A stretch of 64,000 bases of DNA from G963691835 sp963691835 (lineage in GTDB: Bacteria; Pseudomonadota; Alphaproteobacteria; Thalassobaculales; Thalassobaculaceae), in contig OY829383.1 of NCBI GenBank assembly GCA_963691835.1, positions 434,001 to 498,000 of the forward strand, given 5' to 3'. The position numbers were made by a program, and so were the translations under genes. This document shows, piece by piece, positions 42,730 through 50,806 of the stretch. Position 1 is the first letter of the stretch, and every line of letters begins with the position of its first letter. The notes under the pieces are model-generated. The model was not told the origin of the DNA. It made no database searches and saw only the letters and a program-made list of their open reading frames with translations.

Positions 42730-43410
42730 ATGGGCCGGTTTCTCCTCGTTCTTCTGTTCCTCATGGCAACGATCGTTCTGCCGTTCGCGATCTGGGGAGA
42801 CGCGCTTGAAACCGTCCTGTCCCAGGAGAAGCTGCGGGATTGGCTTGAGGGCAGCCGCGAGACAGCTTGGGTGATCGCGATCGGCTTGCTGGCGGTCGAC
42901 ATCGTCATGCCAATTCCCTCTTCGGTGGTCATCGGCGTCCTGGGGATCGTTTACGGCACCGTACTTGGTGGGGTCATCGCGGTCGCGGGTCTGCTGGCGA
43001 ATGGGCTTCTCGGCTACGCGATCTGCCGCGCCTTGGGACGGCGGCTGGCGGTCAGGCTCGCCGGCGCCGATGCGCTCGGGGTCGCCGACCGTCTTTTCGC
43101 GCACCAGGGGGGATGGATCATCGCTGTTTCCAGGTCCTTGCCCGTGCTTGCGGAGGCCGTGGCCATGTCTGCCGGGCTGGCGGCCATGCCGGTTCGTCGC
43201 ATGTTGGCGGCAATGATCGCCGGAGCGGTGCCTGTGGGTTTCATCTACGCGGGTGTCGGCGATCTTGGAGCGGAAGACCCTGTGATCGTCATTGCGGTCT
43301 GCCTTGGGCTGTCAGCAGCACTATGGATGGCGGCGATGCTCTTTTTCGGGCTCCGGCGGCAGCCCTCAACGGATGACCAAGCGCCGAAATCCGGGCGAGG
43401 TCTCGAATAA
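42730..43410 (+). CDS. TVP38/TMEM64-type VTT-domain membrane protein
   Basis: A 226-residue membrane protein with about six helices. The VTT/SNARE-associated domain is seen in PIPSSVVIGVLGIVYGTVLG, then GYAICRALGRR and VSRSLPVLAEAVAMSAG. Related VTT and DedA proteins flip lipids or polyprenyl carriers across membranes. Its start is only 12 bases after eboB, so it is probably co-transcribed with eboA-eboB. This invites the idea that it helps move the ebo product across the inner membrane, an inference only. Confidence 0.87.
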   Translation: MGRFLLVLLFLMATIVLPFAIWGDALETVLSQEKLRDWLEGSRETAWVIAIGLLAVDIVMPIPSSVVIGVLGIVYGTVLGGVIAVAGLLANGLLGYAICRALGRRLAVRLAGADALGVADRLFAHQGGWIIAVSRSLPVLAEAVAMSAGLAAMPVRRMLAAMIAGAVPVGFIYAGVGDLGAEDPVIVIAVCLGLSAALWMAAMLFFGLRRQPSTDDQAPKSGRGLE

Positions 43411-43527
43411 ATAGGTAGGAAGGGTCGCTGGACAACGTTGCCAGCAGGCCCTTAAACTTCCCGAACAAGAAAAAAATGGCACCGGTCTAGACATCGGTTG
43501 CCGAACAGATAGGGAAGGAGACGTACC

Positions 43528-44826
43528 ATGGGATTCTATGAGTCCTTGCGGGCAAGTGCGGCTGTAGCCGCCCTGTCGGCACTTGTTGTGACGGGCGCCG
43601 CGAACGCTGAAGTCAAGGTCAAGATGGAGCCGTTCGTGTCCGGCGTTAACGCGCCGCTCGCCATGGTCCAGCCCGAAGGCGACAGCCGGATGTTCGTGAT
43701 CGAACAGCACGGCCTCGTCCGGATCATTGAGGACGGCGTTCTTCAGGATGAGCCGTTCATCAACATCCGCCACAAGCTGGTCGACCTTCACCATGACTTC
43801 GACGAGCGCGGCCTGCTCGGCATCGCTTTCCATCCGAAGTTCGCTGAGAACGGCAAGTTCTATCTGGCCTATAGCGGCAAGCTGAACTTCCAGGCCGACC
43901 TCGGCAAGATGCTCTGGTATTCGCATACCAACTTCGTCTCGGAATTCCAGGTCTCAGCGGACGATCCGGATACGGCGGATCTTCAGTCTGAGCGGGTGAT
44001 CACCGCGATCGACTGGCCACAGTTCAACCACAACGGCCATTGGATCGGGTTCGGCAAGGACGGCTACCTCTACATCGCGACCGGCGATGGCGGTTATGCG
44101 AACGACTGGGGGATCGGCCACAACGTGACCCTCGGCAACGGCCAGGATCTCTTGACCCATCTGGGCAAGATGCTTCGGGTCGATGTGGACGGCGGTCACC
44201 CCTATGCGATCCCTGCGGACAACCCGTTCGTCGGCAATGACGACGCCCTGCCGGAGATCTATGCCTACGGCCTCCGGAATCCGTGGCGGTGTTCCTTCGA
44301 TATGAAGGACGACTCGCTTTATTGCGGCGACGTTCAGCAGAACAGCTTCGAAGAGATCTCGAAGGTGAGCAACGGTGCGAACCTCGGTTGGCGCGTGATG
44401 GAAGCCTCCAAGTGCTTCGACTACGTCAACCCGAATGAGCATCCGGCCGATTGCGAAAAGGCCGGCCTCACCATGCCGATCCTTGAGTACAAGAACTGCA
44501 CCGCGAAGCCTGACGGCTGCCTCGGCATATCCGTCACCGGCGGCTACGTCTATCGCGGCAGCCACGGTGCTTGGGACGGCAAGATGATCTTCGGCGACTG
44601 GTCGAAGAGCTTCGGCACCATGCACGGCCAGATCTTCATCGGCTCCAAGTCGACGAGCGGCGGATGGTCGATGGACGTCGCGAACGTCGTGAACATGGAG
44701 GGCGAGAAGCCTTACATCCTTGCCTTCGCCCAGGACAACGCGGGTGAGGTCTACGCGCTGACGTCTGTCACGACGGGCCCGAATGGCCGCCAGGACACGA
44801 TCTACAAGATCGTTCCTGCCAACTAA
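43528..44826 (+). CDS. Secreted sorbosone/glucose dehydrogenase-like protein
   Basis: A 432-residue beta-propeller of the soluble aldose sugar dehydrogenase family (PQQ-dependent GSDH). A Sec signal peptide spans about residues 1-27, ending ANA. Family segments include EQHGLVRIIEDG, ERGLLGIAFHPKF, ATGDGGYAND, YAYGLRNPWRCSFD and GNELIGW-like GANLGWRVMEAS. AGGGAAGGAGAC lies before the ATG. It probably oxidises a sugar or alcohol in the periplasm and passes electrons to the cytochrome c encoded next, after an intrinsic terminator. Confidence 0.9.
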   Translation: MGFYESLRASAAVAALSALVVTGAANAEVKVKMEPFVSGVNAPLAMVQPEGDSRMFVIEQHGLVRIIEDGVLQDEPFINIRHKLVDLHHDFDERGLLGIAFHPKFAENGKFYLAYSGKLNFQADLGKMLWYSHTNFVSEFQVSADDPDTADLQSERVITAIDWPQFNHNGHWIGFGKDGYLYIATGDGGYANDWGIGHNVTLGNGQDLLTHLGKMLRVDVDGGHPYAIPADNPFVGNDDALPEIYAYGLRNPWRCSFDMKDDSLYCGDVQQNSFEEISKVSNGANLGWRVMEASKCFDYVNPNEHPADCEKAGLTMPILEYKNCTAKPDGCLGISVTGGYVYRGSHGAWDGKMIFGDWSKSFGTMHGQIFIGSKSTSGGWSMDVANVVNMEGEKPYILAFAQDNAGEVYALTSVTTGPNGRQDTIYKIVPAN

Positions 44827-44858
44827 GGTTCCTCGCCACGCGACGAACCCGATCTTCC

Positions 44859-44889
44859 GGCCGGAGCCTGTCCCAGGCTCCGGCCTTTT
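44859..44889 (+). terminator. Intrinsic terminator after the dehydrogenase gene
   Basis: GGCCGGAGCCT at 44859-44869 pairs perfectly with AGGCTCCGGCC at 44875-44885, with a five-base loop and TTTT after it. It lies between the dehydrogenase and cytochrome c genes, so the cytochrome is made either by read-through or from its own promoter. Confidence 0.85.
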
Positions 44890-44925
44890 CAATCAAACCG
44901 AACCTGTTCTGTTGGGGTTAGCTTG

Positions 44926-45315
44926 ATGAAAACCAACGCTTGGAAAGCGGTCGCTGCCTTTCTCCTCGTCGCCGCCATAGGTCTAGGGACATCGGCCGCC
45001 GACGCCGCCACCAAGAAGAAGAAGGACAAGATCCCACCGCCGCCGGAGATGACCGCCGAGTACCTTGCGCGAGACGACGTGGTCGCTGAGGGGAAACGCG
45101 TTTGGGTCGAACAGTGCGCCCATTGCCACGGAAAGAACGCCTATCCAGGGAAGGCGCCGAAGCTCAAACCGAAGCGGTACCGGAAACGCCCGAATTTCGT
45201 TTGGGACCGGGTGACCAACGGCTTCCGGAAAATGCCCGCTTGGGACGAGGTCTATACGGCGGAAGAAAGAATGGCCGTGGTGGGCTATATCATCAATAAA
45301 TCGTTCTCTCCCTGA
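44926..45315 (+). CDS. Small periplasmic cytochrome c
   Basis: A 129-residue protein with a signal peptide of about 27 residues (ending AADAA), a Lys-rich linker and a class I cytochrome c domain: heme motif CAHCH and distal Met in FRKMPAWDEV. ERMAVVGYIINK is the typical C-terminal helix. ATG 44926 is used; a TTG just before is possible. As the next gene after the sorbosone dehydrogenase-like protein, it is the likely electron acceptor. Confidence 0.9.
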   Translation: MKTNAWKAVAAFLLVAAIGLGTSAADAATKKKKDKIPPPPEMTAEYLARDDVVAEGKRVWVEQCAHCHGKNAYPGKAPKLKPKRYRKRPNFVWDRVTNGFRKMPAWDEVYTAEERMAVVGYIINKSFSP

Positions 45316-45367
45316 ACGGCCGCGCGACCGCATCGCTGTCCCTGGCCGTCGTCCCGCGCGAGGGCTC

Positions 45368-46114
45368 ATGTTGCGTGACCTGAGGGGCCTCGCCCGCTCG
45401 ATCGCCGTCTACCATCTCGACTTTCCAAAACGGCGGCGGGGCATCGCGCTTTACCGTCGCTTTGTCTCGCCGGGAGATCTGGTTTTCGACATCGGGGCTC
45501 ATACGGGCGGACGCGTTGGATGGTTTCGAACACTTGGCGCGAATGTCGTCGCAATCGAACCGAACCCTTCGCTGCAACGGGTGATGGCCCTGATGTACGG
45601 CAGGGACCGGCGGGTCACCCGCCTCCCACTCGCTGTCAGCGAGCGCCCGGGCCGAATGACGATCCACTACAGCACCGGGAACCCGATGCTGACCACGCTT
45701 GCGGGAGACTGGGTCCAGGAGGCGAGGACGACACAGGGTTTCACCGATGTGAATTGGGACCAAGCGGGCGAGGTTACTGTCACCACGCTCGATCAGTTGA
45801 TCGCAGATCACGGCTTGCCCGCATTTGTTAAGATCGACGTGGAGGCGGCGGAGGCGGATGTTCTCCGCGGGCTGTCTCAGCCGATCCCGGCCCTTTCGTT
45901 CGAGTTCCTCAACGGCCAGCAGGGCCGCGCGGAAGTCTGTCTCTCGATCCTGGAAACGCTCGGGCCCTACAAGTTTGCCCTGTCACCGGCCGAAACCTTT
46001 ACCTTGCCCGATGGCTGGGCAACCGCCGAGGAGATGCGGCACCAGCTCGCAGCCGTGCCGCCGGAGATCGGATCCGGTGACATCTATGCTGCTCTCAAAC
46101 CACCGGAAAACTGA
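45368..46114 (+). CDS. FkbM-family methyltransferase
   Basis: A 248-residue SAM-dependent methyltransferase. Motif I is VFDIGAHTGGRVGWF, followed by VVAIEPNPSLQ; the FkbM signature VTTLDQLIADHG then VKIDVEAAEADVLRGL is clear. These enzymes O-methylate sugars, glycolipids or natural products. It starts 52 bases after the cytochrome gene and precedes an exporter gene. No glycan genes lie beside it, so the substrate is not known. Confidence 0.9.
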   Translation: MLRDLRGLARSIAVYHLDFPKRRRGIALYRRFVSPGDLVFDIGAHTGGRVGWFRTLGANVVAIEPNPSLQRVMALMYGRDRRVTRLPLAVSERPGRMTIHYSTGNPMLTTLAGDWVQEARTTQGFTDVNWDQAGEVTVTTLDQLIADHGLPAFVKIDVEAAEADVLRGLSQPIPALSFEFLNGQQGRAEVCLSILETLGPYKFALSPAETFTLPDGWATAEEMRHQLAAVPPEIGSGDIYAALKPPEN

Positions 46115-46209
46115 AGCGGACGGCTTGACATCCACCAAGACGAGTGTCATGTCCGGGATACCCATGGCACCGGGATAACAGAGCCTGTCCTCAATCGACA
46201 GGAGTCCCG

Positions 46210-47133
46210 ATGACCGCCCTCACCCCACAGCTTGATACCCCACGGCACGGCCTTTTCTTTTGGGCTGTTCTGATAGTGATCGGGCTCGCCTGGGGGGCGA
46301 CGGGGCCACTGTCGAAGCTCGCGGTCTCCACCGGGCATCACCCTTTTGGCGTCAATTTCAGCAGCACGGCCATCGGAGCCGTCGTCTTGACCGCCATCCT
46401 GTTGGCAACCCGGGCGCCCTTTCCGACGAAACCGCGTCATCTTTTCTTCTATCTCGTCTGCGGCCTTCTCGGGACCGCGCTGCCCAACACCCTGTCGTAT
46501 GAGTCCTACCGTCATCTGCCGGTCGGCGTGAACGTCATCGTTCTGAGCCTGGTTCCCATGGCGACACTCTTGTTCTCGCTGCTGCTTCGGATGGAGCGGG
46601 CGGACGGCAAGCGACTTCTCGGCCTCGCCCTAGGAGCCACGGCGGTTCTGGTGATCGCCCTGCCGGAAAGCAGCCTTCCGGAGCCGGAGCAGGTGCCTTG
46701 GGTCTTGGCGATGGTCGTCGTCTCACTCTCCTATGCGGCGGAGAATGTATTCATCGCGAGGAACACACCGGACCGGTGCGGCCCCCTCACCATCATGTGC
46801 GGGTTGAGCTGGGGTGCATTCCTTCTGCTTTCTCCTTCCCTGCTGTTCGCGGAGACCCGGGTGGACCTGACCCCGCTCGGACCGCCGGAACTCGCCATCA
46901 TCGCGGTCTCGGGCCTCCACGTGTTCGCATACTTCGGTTTCGTGTGGCTGATCGGGAATGCGGGATCCGTCTTTGCCTCTCAGGTCGGCTACATCGTGAC
47001 CGGCTCGGGCGTCGCACTCGGCATGCTGTTCTACGGGGAGTCCCACTCGGCCTGGATCTGGCTCGCGCTGGTCCTGATGCTCACCGGACTGACGCTCGTG
47101 AAGCCCAACAAGACATCCACCCAGAATCCGTGA
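46210..47133 (+). CDS. EamA/DMT-family transporter
   Basis: A 307-residue inner-membrane protein with about ten helices, two EamA repeats. ATG 46210 follows CAGGAGTC. The N-terminal repeat includes GLAWGATGPLSKLAVSTG and SYRHLPVGVNVIVLSLVP; the second repeat includes SQVGYIVTGSGVALGMLFYG. Members export or import small metabolites. It is followed after 17 bases by a dioxygenase gene, suggesting joint handling of one compound. Confidence 0.9.
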   Translation: MTALTPQLDTPRHGLFFWAVLIVIGLAWGATGPLSKLAVSTGHHPFGVNFSSTAIGAVVLTAILLATRAPFPTKPRHLFFYLVCGLLGTALPNTLSYESYRHLPVGVNVIVLSLVPMATLLFSLLLRMERADGKRLLGLALGATAVLVIALPESSLPEPEQVPWVLAMVVVSLSYAAENVFIARNTPDRCGPLTIMCGLSWGAFLLLSPSLLFAETRVDLTPLGPPELAIIAVSGLHVFAYFGFVWLIGNAGSVFASQVGYIVTGSGVALGMLFYGESHSAWIWLALVLMLTGLTLVKPNKTSTQNP

Positions 47134-47150
47134 CGAGGGAAGGCGGAACA

Positions 47151-48038
47151 ATGAACAAACTCAACACAAAGCCGCTGACGGAGACATTCGGCCTCGAGGT
47201 GATGGACGTCGACCTGCGGGACGTCACCGCTGACACGCTTTATCCGGAAATCCGCGACGCGTTCGAGCGGCATACGGCTCTCCTTTTCCGGGGCCAGGAT
47301 CTTTCACCGGAAGATCATGTCCGGCTCGCCTCCCTCTTTGGTCCACTGGAAGACCGCCTCGCCGACGAGAAGCCGGAGGGCGCGCCCTTCGAGGTTCCCC
47401 AGGTGTCCAACGTCACCAAAGACGGGGGTGTCACGGCCGCCGACGACCTCCACACCCTCAATCTGATTGCCAACCAGCTCTGGCATACGGACAGCACATT
47501 TCTGCCGGTCCCAGCACTCGTAAACATCCTGATGGCCCGCATCGTGCCGGACAGCGGCGGTGAGACGGAACTCGCCTCGACCCGGGCGGCCTGGAAGGAT
47601 ATGCCGGAAGATCTGAAAGAACGCGCGAGAGACGCCGTCATCTGGCACCGCTATGGCCATTCCCGCATCAAGATCTCCGAGGAACTGGCCAAACAGCAGA
47701 TGTTCACCAAATGGCCCGACCAGGTCTGGCGCGCCATCTGGCCGAACCCGGTTACGGGAGAGGAGGCCATCTATATCGCCTCCCACGCTTATAAGGTCGA
47801 AGGTCTGGATGATGCCGCCTCCGAGGCCTTCATCGACGAGCTTGTCACCTTCTGTACCCAGCCGAAATACGTCTACACCCAGTCCTGGACCCCGGGGGAC
47901 GTGTTGATCTGGGACGAACGTGCCGCCCTTCACCGGGGCCGACCCTGGCCCTACGAGCAGGCCCGCCATCTCTCAAGCATCTGCTGTTCCGTTGTGGAAA
48001 GCGACGGCCTGTCCGCCGTTCGCGGAAGAGCCGCTTAG
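47151..48038 (+). CDS. TauD/TfdA-family 2-oxoglutarate dioxygenase
   Basis: A 295-residue non-heme iron oxygenase. The triad is seen as LWHTDSTF (His, Asp) and ERAALHRGRPW (distal His); the Arg for 2-oxoglutarate is probably in YEQARHLSS. TALLFRGQDLSPEDHVRLA is typical of the TfdA branch, which cleaves aryloxy or alkyl ethers and sulfonates by hydroxylation. AAGGCGGAAC precedes the ATG. The FAD oxidase follows 34 bases later; both may work on the same substrate. Confidence 0.9.
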   Translation: MNKLNTKPLTETFGLEVMDVDLRDVTADTLYPEIRDAFERHTALLFRGQDLSPEDHVRLASLFGPLEDRLADEKPEGAPFEVPQVSNVTKDGGVTAADDLHTLNLIANQLWHTDSTFLPVPALVNILMARIVPDSGGETELASTRAAWKDMPEDLKERARDAVIWHRYGHSRIKISEELAKQQMFTKWPDQVWRAIWPNPVTGEEAIYIASHAYKVEGLDDAASEAFIDELVTFCTQPKYVYTQSWTPGDVLIWDERAALHRGRPWPYEQARHLSSICCSVVESDGLSAVRGRAA

Positions 48039-48072
48039 TCATCCTCTAGCCTGAGTTTCGAGAGTTCTCACC

Positions 48073-49485
48073 ATGTCGAACATTGATGACCTCATCGCCA
48101 AGCTGGGTGATATTCCGTTTGAGGCCGACGAGAAGCGCATTCGCGGCAAGAGCCGGGATTTCTACTGGTACTCCCCGATCCTAAAAGAGAAGCTGGAGCA
48201 CGTCCGGGCCGACCTAATTGTCGCACCCCGAAGTGAAGCGGAGGTCGTCCAGGTTCTGTCGGCGTGCTTCACCCTTGGGATTCCCGTCACGCCAAGGGGA
48301 CGCGGCACCGGAAACTATGCGCAGTGCATGCCGCTTGCCGGTGGCGTCGTTCTGGACACCAGGAACATGGACCGGGTGATCCAAATCGATGATGGCCGTG
48401 CCGTCGTGGAACCCGGAGCGTTGCTCGGCAAGATCGAGGAACAGACCCGTGAGGAAAGCGGCCAAGAGCTTCGAATGTTCCCCTCGACACGCGAGATCGC
48501 CTCCATCGGCGGTTTCGTCGCGGGGGGCTCTGGAGGCGTCGGCTCTCTTCATTGGGGGATGCTGCGGGAGCCTGGAAACCTTCTGAGGCTCAGGATCGCG
48601 ACCATGGAGGAGAACCCGAGACTGATCGATCTGACCGGCGAGGAGATTGATGCCGTCCATCATTCCTACGGAGTGAACGGTGTCATCACGGAGGTCGAGA
48701 TTGCTTTGGCGCCAGCCCAGAACTGGGTCGAGGTCATCGCCACATTCGACACCTGGGAGCGGAGCCTGGACGCCGGCTGGCGCTTGGCACATCACCAGGG
48801 TCTGTTCCTGCGGGAACTTGCGGCGATCCAGGCACCCATTCCCTACAAATACTTCCGCCTGCACAGGAAGTTCTTCAATGGCGAGGGTGACAACATCCTC
48901 TGCAGCCTCGCCGCGCCCAACGCCGTCGGACCTTTGGTCGATGAGATCGAGCGGCATGGTGGCCGGATTGCGTTCCGCTCGGACCTAACACCTCCCGAAG
49001 CGAAACGCGGCCTGCCGCACCTTCATCACCTGACGTGGAACCACACCACGCTGCACGCACTGAAAACCGATCCGGAGATGACCTATCTCCAGGTTGGGAC
49101 ACCCAAAGCGGACCCGCTTGGCGCATTAGCAACGATTGCCGAACGCTATGACGGAGAGATCCTTGGGCATGTGGAGTTCGTCCGCGCAGCAGGCCATGTC
49201 TACGCCTCTTTCCTTCCCGTCTACCGCTACACGACGGAGGAGCGCTTGAAGACAGTGGTCCGGGATCTCGAGGCGCTGGGGTGCACCTGCTACAACCCCC
49301 ACGCCTACACCTACGAAGAAGGTAACAGCAGCGGACCGGATGCCGCGCGGCTGGCGTTGAAGCGGGAATATGATCCCAGCGGCCTTCTCAACCCGGGCAA
49401 GATGATCGGCTGGGAAGATCCCGACTACGTCTACGACAGTGCCGGCGGATGGCATTACGAAGGAATGCGGCGCGCGGCTGGCTGA
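48073..49485 (+). CDS. FAD-binding oxidase/dehydrogenase (PCMH type)
   Basis: A 470-residue flavoprotein of the GlcD/D-lactate dehydrogenase superfamily. The FAD-binding PCMH domain shows VAPRSEAEVVQVLS, TPRGRGTGNYAQCMPLAGG and GGFVAGGSGGVGSL (pyrophosphate loops). The C-terminal FAD-oxidase part ends LKREYDPSGLLNPGKMIGW. Substrate is a 2-hydroxy acid or related compound. It lies between the TauD-type and DUF2165 genes on one strand. Confidence 0.9.
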   Translation: MSNIDDLIAKLGDIPFEADEKRIRGKSRDFYWYSPILKEKLEHVRADLIVAPRSEAEVVQVLSACFTLGIPVTPRGRGTGNYAQCMPLAGGVVLDTRNMDRVIQIDDGRAVVEPGALLGKIEEQTREESGQELRMFPSTREIASIGGFVAGGSGGVGSLHWGMLREPGNLLRLRIATMEENPRLIDLTGEEIDAVHHSYGVNGVITEVEIALAPAQNWVEVIATFDTWERSLDAGWRLAHHQGLFLRELAAIQAPIPYKYFRLHRKFFNGEGDNILCSLAAPNAVGPLVDEIERHGGRIAFRSDLTPPEAKRGLPHLHHLTWNHTTLHALKTDPEMTYLQVGTPKADPLGALATIAERYDGEILGHVEFVRAAGHVYASFLPVYRYTTEERLKTVVRDLEALGCTCYNPHAYTYEEGNSSGPDAARLALKREYDPSGLLNPGKMIGWEDPDYVYDSAGGWHYEGMRRAAG

Positions 49486-49531
49486 CCGCCGCGCACGCAA
49501 ATGTGACCACTCGGTTCCAGGGGGAAGCCGA

Positions 49532-50044
49532 ATGCACGCAATGATCTCATTCGAGACGATGCTCTTCGTCGCGCAGACCGGCGCCACCGGTTTCCTGACG
49601 CTCTGGCTCACCTTGGGGCTGCGGGACAACCTTCTGTATCCATCAATGAATGGGGAGTTCTGCGCCCAGGTGCTTCGCCTCGACCGAATGCGGGAGAGCT
49701 TTCCCGACGACTACGCAATGGTCGCGCACCGGCGGATCGAGAACCCAGCGATCCACCGGCTCATGTTCAGGTTGATCGTGATGTCGGAGTTGGTCGCCTG
49801 TGTCGCACTCTGGGTCGGTTTGGGATGGATGATTTCGGCACTTCTCGGCTACGCCGGTGGGGTTGAGGCGCGCACGATGGCGATGTTGGGTGTGCTGTGT
49901 TTCACCGGGGTCTGGTCAGGATTTCTGATCGCGGGGAATCACTTCGCATACTGGTATTGCCACGAGGGGGCTCAGAACACCCACTTCCAGTTGGCGATCT
50001 GGGGGGTCTCGACACTGGTGCTGCTGGCCATTGGCACCGAATAA
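49532..50044 (+). CDS. DUF2165-like small integral membrane protein
   Basis: A 170-residue protein with four membrane helices. ATG 49532 follows CAGGGGGAAG. The features RLDRMRESFPDDYAMVAHRR and the last-helix GNHFAYWYCHEGAQNTHFQ recall DUF2165-type proteins; the assignment is moderate. Function is unknown. It is placed between the FAD oxidase and the glutamine amidotransferase-like gene, short gaps on both sides. Confidence 0.72.
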   Translation: MHAMISFETMLFVAQTGATGFLTLWLTLGLRDNLLYPSMNGEFCAQVLRLDRMRESFPDDYAMVAHRRIENPAIHRLMFRLIVMSELVACVALWVGLGWMISALLGYAGGVEARTMAMLGVLCFTGVWSGFLIAGNHFAYWYCHEGAQNTHFQLAIWGVSTLVLLAIGTE

Positions 50045-50101
50045 GCCAAAAGAGGTCGGAAAACCGGCCCGTTGGGCACAGGGATGGGGAGACTGAGGGC
50101 G

Positions 50102-50806
50102 ATGACGCAACGGGTGTTGATCATCCGTCATGGCGAGGATCCACCGGACGACCGGGTTCATACCTACGTCGTGGAAGCGGGTTATGAGCCGGATATTCGC
50201 CGCCCCTTTAAAGGTGAGCCGCTCGGTGACATCGACGGCAGTGTCGCCGGGACCGTCATCCACGGCGGGCCGTTCAACGCCTATGACACGGACAAGCACC
50301 CGTTCCTGGCCGATGAGTATCGTTGGATTGATCAAAGCCTGAAGGCGGACATCCCGGTGCTCGGAATCTGCCAAGGCGCACAGATGATCGCCTACCATCT
50401 CGGCGCAGAGGTTGGCGCCACGTCGGAAGGAAAGGCGGAGTTCGGGTACTACCGGATCGATCCGAGCGAAGGGGCCGAAGACTTCATGACGGTGCCGGTC
50501 TGGTGCGTGCAGTCCCACTTCCACACTTTTTCGATCCCCGACGGGGCAAAACATCTCGCCTCGAGCGCGTTGTTTCCGAACCAGGCATTTTCGGTCGGTG
50601 AGAAGGTTTACGGCCTGCAGTTCCATCCCGAAGTGACCATCGAGGGCTTCCGCCGTTGGCAGCAGCGGGAGAGCTGGCTGGAGGGGCGTCCGGGCATTCA
50701 AGCGAAGGAAGAGCAGAACGCCTTGATGGCGGCACATGACGCCGCCCAGGCGGATTGGTTCTACGCCTTCTTGTCCAAACTGTTCGGCCGGGCGGGCGAT
50801 CCCTGA
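50102..50806 (+). CDS. Class I glutamine amidotransferase-like protein
   Basis: A 234-residue stand-alone GATase1 protein. Nucleophile Cys90 is in GICQGAQMIAYHLGAEVG; the His/Glu partners are in LQFHPEVTIEGF. It resembles GMP-synthase-like hydrolases such as gamma-glutamyl-amide hydrolases. ATG 50102 follows GGGAGACTGAGG. Its stop overlaps the start of the amidohydrolase gene by TGATG. In this operon it may hydrolyse a gamma-glutamyl or amide bond in the imported compound. Confidence 0.87.
   Translation: MTQRVLIIRHGEDPPDDRVHTYVVEAGYEPDIRRPFKGEPLGDIDGSVAGTVIHGGPFNAYDTDKHPFLADEYRWIDQSLKADIPVLGICQGAQMIAYHLGAEVGATSEGKAEFGYYRIDPSEGAEDFMTVPVWCVQSHFHTFSIPDGAKHLASSALFPNQAFSVGEKVYGLQFHPEVTIEGFRRWQQRESWLEGRPGIQAKEEQNALMAAHDAAQADWFYAFLSKLFGRAGDP

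Noticed and set aside
40762..43104. A 780-codon open frame antisense to eboA, eboB and the VTT gene
   Set aside because: It crosses three well-supported genes and is Arg/His/Asp-rich in the way expected for the reverse frame of GC-rich genes.
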